In this document: positions 7,674 to 16,431 of the stretch, one piece after another
How positions within the stretch are numbered: position 1 is the stretch's first letter
Layout: every line of letters starts with the position of its first letter
From: Actinoplanes palleronii
Lineage (GTDB): Bacteria; Actinomycetota; Actinomycetes; Mycobacteriales; Micromonosporaceae
Reading direction: 5' to 3'
DNA length: 52,396 nt
NCBI RefSeq assembly: GCF_016862315.1
Contig: NZ_BOMS01000165.1
Coordinates: 1 to 52,396 of the forward strand
Translations under genes and position numbers: made by a program
Notes under the pieces: generated by a model
Databases searched by the model: none
What the model saw: the letters and a program-made list of their open reading frames with translations, nothing else
What the model was told of the DNA's origin: nothing

Positions 7674-10006
7674 GCGCGGTCTGGCGGGCGGCGCGGGCCG
7701 CGGTGCACCGCCGCAAACTGCAGACCTTCGTGATCGGCCTGGTGGTGCTGCTCTGCACGGCCACCGGGGTGGTCTCGCTGGCCCTGCTGGACGCGGTGTC
7801 CGCGCCGTTCGACCGGGCGTTCGAGGCGCAGCGCGGCGCGCAGGTGGTCGCCACCTACGATCCGGCCCGGGTCAGCGACGACCAGCTCATCGGGGCGAGC
7901 ACCGGGCTGACCGCGATCGCCGGGCCGTTCCCCCAGGTGGTGATCGAGCCCGCCGGGGACGCCGGGTCGTTCCTCGGCGGCCGCCCGCTCACCGTGGCCG
8001 GGCGCGCCGACCCGGGCGGGGCCGTCGATCAGCTGGATCTCTGGCACGGCCGGTGGCCGTCCGGGCCGGGCGAGATCGTGCTGGCCGCCGAGCCGCACCC
8101 GGACGACTACGACCTCGGGCCGTTCGCCGACACCACCACGGTGACCGCGGGCCGGGTGACCCTGCGGGTGGTCGGGTGGGCGTTCAGCATCAGCGGCTCG
8201 GCCGACGGCTGGGTGACACCGGCCCAGGCGGCCGCGCTGCACCCGACCGCGACGCAGATGCTGTACCGGTTCGCCGGTGACGTGGCGACGCGGGACGCGC
8301 TCAAGGCCCGCGTGGCCGGGGTGGCCACGGGGCTCCCCGGCGGCGCGTTGCTCTCGGCCCAGCCGTACCTGGTGCTGAAGGAGAAGGCGGCCGCCCAGCC
8401 GGGCACCTACCTGCCGTTCCTGGCCACGTTCGGCGTGCTCGGCCTGCTGGTCGCCGTGATCATCGTGGGGAACGTGGTGAGCGGAGCGGTGGTGTCCGGG
8501 CTCCGGCACATCGGCGTGCTCAAGGCGATCGGCTTCACCCCGCGCCAGGTGGTCGCGGTCTACCTGACCATGGTCGGCGTGCCGGCGGTGGCCGGGGCGG
8601 TGCTGGGCACGCTCCTCGGTGCGAACGCGGCGCAGCCGATGCTGGTCAGCACGTTCCGCGGGCTGGGCTTCGGGCAGGAGGCCGGTACCCGGGCGTGGGT
8701 GTGGGCGGCCGGGCTGATCGGCGTACCGATGATCGTCCTGCTGGCCGCGCTGCTGCCCGCCCGCCGTGCCCACCGCCTCTCCGCGGCCGAGGTCATCTCG
8801 GCCGGCAGCGCGCCGCGCCGGGGGCACGGCCTGCGCGTGCAACGCGCCCTGAGCGCCACCCGGCTGCCGCGCTCGGTCAGCCTCGGCCTGGGCCTGCCGT
8901 TCGCCCGGCCCGGCCGGACCGCGCTGACCCTGGCCACGCTGGTGCTCGGCGTCACCACCGTCACCTTCGCGGTCGGATTGTCCGACTCGGTCGTGCGGAT
9001 CACCGGCCTCGGCGACCAGGCCGCCGGCCAGATCGGGGTGCGCGCCTACAACACCGACGAGCGCGCCACCACCACCCGCACCGATGCCCAGGTCGAGGAG
9101 CTGCTGCGCGGCATGCCCGGCACCGCCCGGATCGCCACCTACCTCAACCAGTCGGTGTCGGTGGTCGGGTCGAGCGAGCCCATCCTGGTCAATTTCGGTC
9201 GCGGCGAGGTCGCCGCGATGGGGTACGAAGCCCAGCTGCTGGAGGGCCACTGGATCGACGGGCCGGACCAGGTGGTGGCGCCGTCCCAGCTGCTCAACCG
9301 TCGCGGCCTGCGCGTGGGTGACCAGCTCACCGTGGTGCTCGGCGGCGGCCGCCGGGCGATCACCGTGGTCGGCGAGACGATGAGCGGCGCGCCCGGGCCG
9401 GTGGGCCTGTTCGCCGACTGGCAGCTGCTCGACCAGCTCGACCCGGGCCGCAAGCTCATCCCGTTCGAGTACCGCTACCAGGTGCAGGTGACCGAGGGCA
9501 CCGACCTGGACGGGTACGCCGCCGCGGTCCGGGCCGCCGATCCCGGGCTCTACTCGTGGAACGACGCCGGGGACAGCTCTTTCGCGGTGGTCGTGACGAG
9601 TTTCGCCGGCGTGGTGTCGGTGCTGCTGGCCGTGGTGACCGCGCTCGGCGTGCTGAACACCGTCGCGCTCACCGTGCACGACCGGCGCCGCGACCTGGGC
9701 ATGCTCAAGTCGATCGGGATGACCCCGCGCCAGGTGGTGGCCATGATGGTCACCTCGGTGGCCGCGCTCGGGGTGGCCGGCGGGCTGGCCGGCATCCCGC
9801 TCGGGATGGTGGCGCACCGGTTCATCGTGCCGCTCGCCGCGAGGGCCGCCGCGATCCGGCTGCCGGGCGAGGTGCTGCGGGTGTGGCGGCCGGGGCTGCT
9901 CGCCCTGCTGGTCCTCAGCGGGGTGCTGATCGCGGTGCTCGGCGCGCTGCTGCCGGCCCGCGCCGCGGCCCGGGTGAGCATCGCGCAGGTGCTGCACAAC
10001 GAGTGA
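7670..10006 (+). CDS. ABC transporter permease, duplicated FtsX domains
   Basis: A 778-residue membrane protein beginning MSAVWRAARAAVHRRKLQ. It has the layout of a fused MacB-like permease: an N-terminal membrane segment, a large extracytoplasmic domain, three segments of the first FtsX domain (about residues 240-360), a second single segment and extracytoplasmic domain, and a second FtsX domain at the C-terminus. Two copies of FTPRQVVAVYL / MTPRQVVAMMV mark the coupling helices of the two halves. The GTG at 7670 overlaps the ATPase stop. The cargo is unknown; antimicrobial peptide or lipid export is the usual role in this context. Confidence 0.93.
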   Translation: MSAVWRAARAAVHRRKLQTFVIGLVVLLCTATGVVSLALLDAVSAPFDRAFEAQRGAQVVATYDPARVSDDQLIGASTGLTAIAGPFPQVVIEPAGDAGSFLGGRPLTVAGRADPGGAVDQLDLWHGRWPSGPGEIVLAAEPHPDDYDLGPFADTTTVTAGRVTLRVVGWAFSISGSADGWVTPAQAAALHPTATQMLYRFAGDVATRDALKARVAGVATGLPGGALLSAQPYLVLKEKAAAQPGTYLPFLATFGVLGLLVAVIIVGNVVSGAVVSGLRHIGVLKAIGFTPRQVVAVYLTMVGVPAVAGAVLGTLLGANAAQPMLVSTFRGLGFGQEAGTRAWVWAAGLIGVPMIVLLAALLPARRAHRLSAAEVISAGSAPRRGHGLRVQRALSATRLPRSVSLGLGLPFARPGRTALTLATLVLGVTTVTFAVGLSDSVVRITGLGDQAAGQIGVRAYNTDERATTTRTDAQVEELLRGMPGTARIATYLNQSVSVVGSSEPILVNFGRGEVAAMGYEAQLLEGHWIDGPDQVVAPSQLLNRRGLRVGDQLTVVLGGGRRAITVVGETMSGAPGPVGLFADWQLLDQLDPGRKLIPFEYRYQVQVTEGTDLDGYAAAVRAADPGLYSWNDAGDSSFAVVVTSFAGVVSVLLAVVTALGVLNTVALTVHDRRRDLGMLKSIGMTPRQVVAMMVTSVAALGVAGGLAGIPLGMVAHRFIVPLAARAAAIRLPGEVLRVWRPGLLALLVLSGVLIAVLGALLPARAAARVSIAQVLHNE

Positions 10007-10093
10007 GGCCGCCGGGCCTGCGCCGGACCGGCCCGCGGGACTGCCCCGGGCGCTCGGTGCCCGGACGGGACATCCCGCCCGGGCCTCCCCCGG

Positions 10094-10099
10094 TAAGAT
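10094..10099 (+). promoter_or_regulatory. -10 box (TAAGAT) for the aldo/keto reductase, leaderless
   Basis: TAAGAT is a near-ideal actinobacterial -10 hexamer. Eight bases separate it from the GTG at 10108 and no ribosome binding site is visible, so the mRNA is probably leaderless. No strong -35 is evident. Confidence 0.55.
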
Positions 10100-10107
10100 C
10101 GACTCCC

Positions 10108-11133
10108 GTGGATCATCGACGTCTCGGGCGTAGCGGCCTGCACCTCAGCGAGATCACCTACGGCAACTGGCTGACCCACGGCGAGCTGGTCGGCCGGGAA
10201 CCGGCGCTGGAGTGCATCCGCGCCGCCCTGGACGCCGGCATCACGACGTTCGACACCGCCGACGTCTACGCCCAGGGCGCGGCCGAACAGGTGCTCGGCG
10301 AGGCGCTGCGCCCGGTGCGCCGCTCGTCGGTGGAGATCGCGACGAAGGTGTGCCTGCCGACCGGCGACGGGCCGAACGACCGCGGCCTGTCCCGCAAGCA
10401 CATCATGGAGGCCTGCCACGCCTCGCTGACCCGGCTCGGCACCGACTACGTCGACCTCTACCAGGCCCACCGGTTCGACGACGGCACCCCGCTGGACGAG
10501 ACGCTGATCGCCTTCGACGACCTGGTACGCCAGGGCAAGGTGCTCTACCTGGGCGTCTCGGAGTGGACCGCCCCGCAGATCCGCGGCGCGCTCGACCTCG
10601 CCGGTGAGCTCGGGCTGCGCAGCCGGATCGTGGCCAACCAGCCGCAGTACAACATGCTCTGGCGGGTGATCGAGCCCGAGGTGCTGCCGCTCTGCCGCGA
10701 CGAGGGCATCGGCCAGGTGGTGTTCCAGCCGCTCGCGCAGGGTGTGCTGACCGGCAAGTACCAGCCCGGCCGGCCCGCTCCGGAGGGGTCCCGCGCGGTG
10801 AGCGGCGGACGCGGGCCGCGGTTCATCCGGCGGGTGCTCGGCGGCGAACTGCTGGAGCGGGTCCAGGGGCTGCGCCCGCTCGCCGACGCGGCCGGGCTGT
10901 CGATGGCCCAGCTCGCGATCGCCTGGACGCTACGGCAGGACGGGGTCAGCTCGGCGATCATCGGCGCGACCCGGCCGGAGCAGGTGACCGAGAACGCCGG
11001 TGCGGCCGGTACCCGCCTGCCGGACGATCTGCTCGCCGGCATCGACGGCGTGCTGGGTGACCTGGTCGACCGGGATCCCGCGAAGACCGCACGGATGATG
11101 GACGTGATGCAGGGCTGGAGCCGACCGGCCTGA
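10108..11133 (+). CDS. Aldo/keto reductase (Kv-beta/YghZ-like)
   Basis: A 341-residue NADPH-dependent oxidoreductase of the TIM-barrel AKR superfamily. The catalytic tetrad is visible: D49 and Y54 (FDTADVY), K80 (IATKVCL) and H121 (LYQAHRFD). The segments VFQPLAQGVLTGKY and SSAIIGATRPEQV form the coenzyme-binding half. Length and the GLSRKHI and NMLWRVIE stretches match the potassium-channel beta-subunit-like AKRs that reduce aldehydes. It stands alone between two ABC operons and has its own promoter. Substrate unknown. Confidence 0.94.
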   Translation: MDHRRLGRSGLHLSEITYGNWLTHGELVGREPALECIRAALDAGITTFDTADVYAQGAAEQVLGEALRPVRRSSVEIATKVCLPTGDGPNDRGLSRKHIMEACHASLTRLGTDYVDLYQAHRFDDGTPLDETLIAFDDLVRQGKVLYLGVSEWTAPQIRGALDLAGELGLRSRIVANQPQYNMLWRVIEPEVLPLCRDEGIGQVVFQPLAQGVLTGKYQPGRPAPEGSRAVSGGRGPRFIRRVLGGELLERVQGLRPLADAAGLSMAQLAIAWTLRQDGVSSAIIGATRPEQVTENAGAAGTRLPDDLLAGIDGVLGDLVDRDPAKTARMMDVMQGWSRPA

Positions 11134-11263
11134 CGACGACACCCGGGCGCGCGGGTACCGCAGGCGGTCGTCAGGTGCGTGGCACAGGATCGCCGGACTT
11201 TCGGCCCCGGGCCGGCGCGGCTCGCAGAGGCCGGAGTGCCTCGCTGACCGGGTCGCCCGACGG

Positions 11264-11294
11264 TTGACTGTGACGTCACGTCACAGCGGACACT
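11264..11294 (+). promoter_or_regulatory. MerR-type promoter with dyad operator, 19-base spacer
   Basis: The -35 box TTGACT (11264-11269) and -10 box GACACT (11289-11294) are separated by 19 bases, the overlong spacer typical of MerR-activated promoters. Almost the whole spacer is the perfect dyad CTGTGACGTCACGTCACAG (11268-11286; nine-base arms around one central base). The GTG of the regulator is at 11301, seven bases past the -10, so the operon is probably leaderless and autoregulated. Confidence 0.75.
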
Positions 11295-11300
11295 GACCGG

Positions 11301-12098
11301 GTGCGCATCGCAGAACTGGCGGATCTCACCGACACGACCGTCCGGACGATCCGCTACTACCACCAGATCGGCTTGCTGCCCGTGCCTGCGTGCCAGGACG
11401 GCTTCCGGGACTACGACCTGTCGCACCTGGCCCGGCTGGCACGGATCCGCTGGCTGGCGCGGGCCGGGATCGCGCTGGTGACGATCGGCGCGATGCTCGA
11501 CGACCCGGACCCGGCGTCCGGCGCGATCCGGGCCGACCTGCGGGCCGCCGTCGATGCCGTGGACGAGCAGATGCGACGGTTGCAGGGGCAACGTGACCGG
11601 CTGACCGGGCTGATCGACACGGTCGACACGGATGGCCGGCTGTCCCCGATGCCGGTCGCGATGGCCCGGTTCTACGACCGGATGCAGGCCGGGGCCACCG
11701 ATCCGCAGACCCGCCGGGTGATCCGCAGGGAACGCAACTTCCTGGAGCTGGCGTTCTACCGCGGCGACATGCCGCCGGAATCGGTGCTCGCGTACGAGGG
11801 TCTGACCGAAGCCAGTCTCGCGGAGAGCTCGGCGCTGTTCGACGAGATCGCCGACCGGGTACGACGCGGTGAACGCCTCGAGCAGCCGGAGATGGACGCG
11901 ATCGCCACGGCGGTGGTGGACCGGATCGCGCGGCGTCTCGGGGGCGACATGCCACGCCTGGTGCGATCGATCGACCAGGAGGTCGCCCAGCGGGCCGTCG
12001 ACCTCTACGTGCGGCTGGCCGACCCCGGTCAGCGGCAACTCGCCCGGGTGATCGGCGACGCGGTGCTGACCACCATCGAGAAGGGACACGCATCGTGA
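11301..12098 (+). CDS. MerR-family transcriptional regulator
   Basis: A 265-residue regulator. Residues 1-70 are a MerR winged helix (MRIAELADLTDTTVRTIRYY, then GLLP and the FRDYDLSHLARLARIRWL wing), followed by a long dimerisation helix (about 75-110) and a C-terminal domain (about 115-255) that probably binds the inducer. It lacks the cysteines expected for metal sensing, so a drug-like ligand is likelier. Its TGA overlaps the GTG of the ABC ATPase by four bases, making a regulator-ATPase-permease operon. It should bind the dyad in its own promoter spacer and activate by DNA untwisting, as known for the family. Confidence 0.93.
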   Translation: MRIAELADLTDTTVRTIRYYHQIGLLPVPACQDGFRDYDLSHLARLARIRWLARAGIALVTIGAMLDDPDPASGAIRADLRAAVDAVDEQMRRLQGQRDRLTGLIDTVDTDGRLSPMPVAMARFYDRMQAGATDPQTRRVIRRERNFLELAFYRGDMPPESVLAYEGLTEASLAESSALFDEIADRVRRGERLEQPEMDAIATAVVDRIARRLGGDMPRLVRSIDQEVAQRAVDLYVRLADPGQRQLARVIGDAVLTTIEKGHAS

Positions 12099-12997
12099 CG
12101 GAACCGCCCATCGACGTCTCCGGTCTGGTGAAACGCTTCGGCGGGTACACCGCTGTCGGCGGCCTCGACCTGCGGGTCGGGCCGGCCGAGGTGCACGGCT
12201 TCCTCGGCCCGAACGGCGCCGGCAAATCGACGACGATCCGGGTACTGCTCGGGCTCCACCACGCCGACGCGGGTCGGGTCCGGGTGCTGGGGCGTGACCC
12301 GGCCCGGCAGGCCGCCGAGGTCACCAGACGGATCTCGTACGTCCCCGGCGAGGTCACCCTCTGGCCGAACCTGACCGGACAGGAGATCCTCGACGCCTTC
12401 GCCGGACTGCGCGGCAGCCGCGACAAGGCCGCCGAGAAGCGCCTCGCCGGCGCCTTCGCCCTGGACACCGGACGGCTGGTCCGCACGTACTCCAAGGGCA
12501 ACCGCCAGAAGGTGGCGCTCGTCGCCGCGTTCGCCGCGCGCACCGACCTGCTCATCCTCGACGAGCCCACGTCAGGTCTCGACCCGTTGATGGAGGAGGT
12601 GTTCCAGGGAGCTGTCCGCGATGCCGCCGCGGCCGGTCGCACCGTCCTGCTCTCCAGCCACATCCTCGGCGAGGTCGAGGACCTGTGCGACGCGGTGACC
12701 ATCATCAAGGACGGGCACCTGGTCGAGTCGGGCCAGCTGTCCGACATGCGGCATCTCGCGGCGTCCGTCGTCACCGCCCATCTGCCCGGCCGGGACGCCG
12801 CCACCGTCATGGCGCGGCTCCGCCAGACCGGCCTGACCGGCGAGACCACCGCCGGGACGGTACGACTCGCGGTGCCCCGCGACCTCGTGCCCGCAGTACT
12901 CGCCATCCTCGCCGACGCGGACGCCCCCGACATCACCTGCACCCCGGCGAGTCTGGAGGACCTGTTCCTGCGGCACTACGTGGTGGCGCCGCGATGA
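12095..12997 (+). CDS. ABC exporter ATP-binding protein (DrrA-like)
   Basis: A 300-residue ATPase with Walker A GPNGAGKST, the degenerate signature YSKGNRQK common in drug-export ABC-2 systems, Walker B LLILDEPTSGLDP and the switch SSH. The C-terminal 80 residues form the extra domain seen in DrrA-like proteins. It is translationally coupled to the MerR gene upstream and the permease downstream (ATGA overlap at 12994-12997). Predicted to power efflux of a hydrophobic antibiotic or similar compound. Confidence 0.95.
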   Translation: MTEPPIDVSGLVKRFGGYTAVGGLDLRVGPAEVHGFLGPNGAGKSTTIRVLLGLHHADAGRVRVLGRDPARQAAEVTRRISYVPGEVTLWPNLTGQEILDAFAGLRGSRDKAAEKRLAGAFALDTGRLVRTYSKGNRQKVALVAAFAARTDLLILDEPTSGLDPLMEEVFQGAVRDAAAAGRTVLLSSHILGEVEDLCDAVTIIKDGHLVESGQLSDMRHLAASVVTAHLPGRDAATVMARLRQTGLTGETTAGTVRLAVPRDLVPAVLAILADADAPDITCTPASLEDLFLRHYVVAPR

Positions 12998-14574
12998 CGA
13001 TGACCTGGCTCCTGGTGCGCCGCTACCGATTGCCGCTGCTCTGCTGGACGGCGCTGGTGACGGCGCTGTGCAGCACCCCGTCCGCGTATCAGAGCGCGTA
13101 CGCCACCGCCGAGCAGCGCCGGACGGCCGTCGTGCTGGCCCAGAACAATCCGGCGAGCACCCTGGTCTACGGCCGGCTGCCCGATCCGGGCACGGCGGCG
13201 CAGATGTTCGCGTGGGAGATCGGCGCGTTCGTCACCATCCTCACCGCGATCATGGCGGTGGTCGTCGCGGTGACACTGACCCGTACCGCCGAGGACGACG
13301 GTTCCCTCGAACTGCTGCGCGGCTGCGGCGTCCCGCCGATGCGGCCGCTGCACAGCGCGCTGGTCATCCTCGCCGTCCAGTCGGGAGTGCTCGCCGTCGC
13401 CTGCACCGGCGCGGTTCTGGCCACCTCCAGGACCGCCGACGGGGTGACCGGCGCCGGAGCGGCCGCGTTCGGCGCCGTCGTCGGCCTGACCTTCGCGACG
13501 GTGGCCGCGGTGACCGTGCTTCTGGCCCAAGTGGCGGCGACCGCCGGGCAGGCCCGGCTGCTGGGCTTCACCGCGCTCGGCGCCGCGTTCGCGGCCCGCG
13601 CGATCGCCGACACCAGGCACCTCGGCACCCTCAATCGGCTGAGCCCGCTCGGGCTACGCGCGGTGACCGGGCCGTTCACCGAGGACCGGTGGGGTGCTCT
13701 GCTCCCCGGGCTGCTCGCCGTGGTCATACTCGGCGGGACGGCCGTGCTGCTGTGCGCACGCCGCGAGTTCGGGGCGGGCCTGCTCCCGCGCCGTGACCGG
13801 CGCGGCGGCCGGCTGCGGATCCGGACCACCGTCGGGCTGGCCGCACGGCTCGCCCGGCCCGCGCTGCTGTCCTGGACCGTCGCGGTCGCCGCGATCGGCA
13901 CCCTGTTCGCCGCCATGGGTTCCGGCACTGTCGAGCAGCAGCGCGACGGCGAGGTGGGCGGGTTCCTCGGCAGCCAGCTCGGCGCCGGTGACCCTGCCGC
14001 CGAGTACCTCGCCTACTGCGGCACGGTCGTCGGCATCGTCGTGTCCACCTACGCGATCCTGTCGATTCTGGCCGGCCTCCGCGCCGAGGACACCGGCCGG
14101 ACCGGCCTGGTGCTGGTCACCGGCGTCCGCCGGTGGGCGCCGACGGCCGCGCAAGCTGTCGTCACGGCAGCCGGATGCCTCGTGGTCCTCACCATCACCG
14201 GGGTGATCAGCGCGCTGATCACCCCGAGCGTGCTCGACGGTGACGACATCGGCCCGCGCAGCCTGGCCTACACCGTGGGCCAGTGGCCCGCGGCGATGGC
14301 GAGCATCGGGTGCGCCACCCTGCTGGTCGGCGCGTTTCCCCGGCTCTCCGGGCTCGCCTGGCTTCCGCTGCTGGCCAGCAGCGGACTGGCGCTGCTCGGT
14401 GAATTGCTCGGCGTACCTCGGCGCATTCAAGATCTGGGATTCTTCCGGCACGTGCCGGATGTCGCCGGCCCCGACCCGCACGTCACGCCGCTGCTGGTGC
14501 TCATCGCGGCGGGTGCGGTCCTGGTCCTGCTCGGAGCGGCCGGCAGCACGCGCCGTGACCTCCGGGCCGGCTGA
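12994..14574 (+). CDS. ABC exporter permease, polyketide-antibiotic type
   Basis: A 526-residue integral membrane protein with about twelve predicted hydrophobic segments, in two halves separated by a basic loop near residue 265 (LLPRRDRRGGRLR). Size and the two-half arrangement match the large permeases annotated as polyketide antibiotic transporters in actinomycetes, which pair with DrrA-like ATPases. The start ATG overlaps the ATPase stop. The exported compound is not deducible, but regulation by the upstream MerR protein suggests the substrate may also be the inducer. Confidence 0.9.
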   Translation: MTMTWLLVRRYRLPLLCWTALVTALCSTPSAYQSAYATAEQRRTAVVLAQNNPASTLVYGRLPDPGTAAQMFAWEIGAFVTILTAIMAVVVAVTLTRTAEDDGSLELLRGCGVPPMRPLHSALVILAVQSGVLAVACTGAVLATSRTADGVTGAGAAAFGAVVGLTFATVAAVTVLLAQVAATAGQARLLGFTALGAAFAARAIADTRHLGTLNRLSPLGLRAVTGPFTEDRWGALLPGLLAVVILGGTAVLLCARREFGAGLLPRRDRRGGRLRIRTTVGLAARLARPALLSWTVAVAAIGTLFAAMGSGTVEQQRDGEVGGFLGSQLGAGDPAAEYLAYCGTVVGIVVSTYAILSILAGLRAEDTGRTGLVLVTGVRRWAPTAAQAVVTAAGCLVVLTITGVISALITPSVLDGDDIGPRSLAYTVGQWPAAMASIGCATLLVGAFPRLSGLAWLPLLASSGLALLGELLGVPRRIQDLGFFRHVPDVAGPDPHVTPLLVLIAAGAVLVLLGAAGSTRRDLRAG

Positions 14575-14689
14575 CAGCGGGCGGAAGGCCAGGGGCTCGG
14601 GCCGGCATGCTGTGCGGAAGATCAGGTCCGGCCGGTGACCGGCGGACGCCGTACGGACATTGTCGTACCCGTGTGGCAGGGTTTAGCGC

Positions 14690-15598
14690 GTGACTCGACC
14701 ACTGCTCGCCGTCGACGCCCCGAGCCTGTATTTCCGCGCGTTCCACGGCATCCCGGAGAAGGCCGCGCAGACCGAGGCCGGTGAGCCGGTCAACGCGATC
14801 CGCGGGTTCCTCGACATGATCGCCCAGCTGGTGCGGACCCGGCGGCCCGACCGGCTGGTCTGCGCGCTCGACGCCGACTGGCGGCCGGCCTGGCGGGTGG
14901 CGCTGGTGCCGTCGTACAAGGGGCATCGGGTCGCCCACGGTGACGTCGAGGAGGTGCCGGCGTCGCTGGAGCGGCAGGTGCCGGTGCTGCTCGAGGTGCT
15001 CGCGGCGGTCGGCATCCCGGCGTTCGGCGTGCCGGGGTATGAGGCCGACGACGTGCTCGGCACGCTCGCGGCGACCCAGCCCGCGCCGGTCGAGGTGGTC
15101 TCCGGCGACCGTGACCTGTTCCAGCTGGTCGACGACGCACGCGGCACCCGGTTGCTCTACTGCGGGCGCGGCGTCGCCAAGCTCGAGGACGCCGACGAGG
15201 CGCTGGTCCAGGCGAAATACGGGGTTCCGGCGCGGTATTACGCGGACTTCGCGGCGATGCGGGGCGACGCCAGCGACGGGCTGCCCGGGGTGGCCGGCGT
15301 CGGCGAGAAGACCGCGGCGCGGCTGATCGAGCGGTATGGCGGGATCGCCGAGATCATGACCGCGCTCGACGACCCGGAGTCCGGGTTCGCGCCGGGCGTG
15401 CGCACCAAGCTGAACGCCGGGCGGGACTATCTGGCGAAGGCCCTGCCGGTGTGCCTGGTGGCCCTCGACGTGAAGCTTCCGGAATTCGATCCGGCCCTGC
15501 CGAAGGCGCCCCGCGACCCGGAGGCGCTGCTGGCCCTGGCCGAGCGGTGGAACCTGGCCGGCTCGGCCCGCCGCCTGGTGGATGCCCTGGCCGGCTGA
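14690..15598 (+). CDS. 5'-3' exonuclease (FEN/PolA-N-like)
   Basis: A 302-residue flap/5'-nuclease-fold enzyme like the N-terminal domain of DNA polymerase I, as a stand-alone protein. Metal-binding acids are visible in LLAVDAPSLYF, CALDADWRP, GYEADDVLGTLA and VSGDRDLFQL. The helix-hairpin-helix region is GDASDGLPGVAGVGEKTAARL. It would remove 5' flaps or RNA primers in repair. The GTG at 14690 is preceded by CAGGG eight bases upstream. It is monocistronic, with a 115-base gap from the permease. Confidence 0.94.
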   Translation: MTRPLLAVDAPSLYFRAFHGIPEKAAQTEAGEPVNAIRGFLDMIAQLVRTRRPDRLVCALDADWRPAWRVALVPSYKGHRVAHGDVEEVPASLERQVPVLLEVLAAVGIPAFGVPGYEADDVLGTLAATQPAPVEVVSGDRDLFQLVDDARGTRLLYCGRGVAKLEDADEALVQAKYGVPARYYADFAAMRGDASDGLPGVAGVGEKTAARLIERYGGIAEIMTALDDPESGFAPGVRTKLNAGRDYLAKALPVCLVALDVKLPEFDPALPKAPRDPEALLALAERWNLAGSARRLVDALAG

Positions 15599-15610
15599 TC
15601 CCCGCCGGGC

Positions 15611-15694
15611 GCGCGGCGTGTTCCGGGACTCCGCAGGAGCGAGAGGTGCGCGGCGTGTTCCGGGACTCCGCAGGAGCGAGAGGTGCGCGGCGTG
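15611..15694 (+). repeat. Tandem 37-base duplication at the SDR start region
   Basis: Two identical 37-base units (15611-15647 and 15648-15684) are followed by ten bases of a third (15685-15694). Each unit carries GCGCGGCGTG, GGACTCCGCAGG and the purine-rich GCGAGAGG that serves as ribosome binding site. The duplication therefore copies the translation-start region. A 15-codon frame from the GTG at 15655 to TGA at 15702 runs through the second unit and overlaps the SDR start. Confidence 0.9.
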
Positions 15695-16430
15695 AGTGGT
15701 GAGCGGGTGGCGATCGTCACCGGGGGCGGGTCCGGGCTCGGCCGGGAGATCACCGGCGGGCTGGCACGCGCCGGGTTCGCCGTGGTGGTCGCGGATGTCG
15801 ACCTGGCCGCCGCCGAGGAGAGCGCACGGGCGGCCGGGCGAGGTTCCCTAGCGATGCGGGCCGACAATCCGGGAGCCGGAGCAGGCCCGGGGCGTGGTGG
15901 ACGCCGCGGTCGCGCGGGGTGGGCCGCACGTGCTGGTCAACAACGCGGGCGGGTGGACGGCGGGCGAGCAGCAGTACCCGTGGGCGGCTCCGGACGACTG
16001 GATCGCGAGCATCGCACTCAACCTGACCGCGCCGATGCTGCTCACCCAGCTGGTGCTGGAGCCGATGCGGCGGCTGGGCGGGGGCGCGATCGTCACCATC
16101 GGGTCGAGTGCGGGCTCCGGCGAGGCCGCCTACGGTTCACCGGAGTACGCGGCCACCAAGGCCGGGCTGGTGCGCCTCACGACGAGCCTGAGCGGGCTGG
16201 ACGCCGAGCACGGCGTACGCGTGATGTGTGCCGTCCCGGATTGGATCGGCCTGGAACGGGCCCAGGCGCAGCTCGCCGCGCGGACCCCGGCCGATCGGGC
16301 GGCGACGCCGCCGCTGATCCCGCCCGCCGACGTGGTCGCCGTGGTGCTCGACCTGATCAGCACCGGACGCGGCGGCACCGTCGTCGAACTGTGGGGCGGC
16401 CAGGAACCGATCACCCGGCAGCCCGGCTGA
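15692..16430 (+). pseudogene. Short-chain dehydrogenase/reductase, frameshifted
   Basis: Starting at the GTG 15692 (ribosome binding site GAGAGG eight bases upstream), frame 1 encodes an SDR N-terminus with the cofactor loop TGGGSGLG. At 15866-15867 an extra A in GACAATCC throws translation into an Arg/Gly-rich shadow frame. Removing that one base restores a continuous SDR of about 245 residues: RADIREPEQARGVVDA, then NNAG, the catalytic serine in IGSSAG and YAATK, ending at the TGA 16428-16430. The downstream half is otherwise intact, so this is either a very recent inactivation or a sequencing error. If repaired it would be an NAD(P)-dependent oxidoreductase of unknown substrate. Confidence 0.85.
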
Positions 16431-16431
16431 G

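Noticed and set aside
7559..9997. An 800-codon open frame opposite the first FtsX permease
   Set aside because: Composition is Gly/Arg/His/Gln-rich with no domain, and the plus strand carries a clear permease with family motifs.
14660..14690. Promoter TTGTCG-N16-TTTAGC before the exonuclease
   Set aside because: Its -10 box would lie only two bases before the GTG start, placing the transcription start inside the gene; the ribosome binding site CAGGG is a better explanation.
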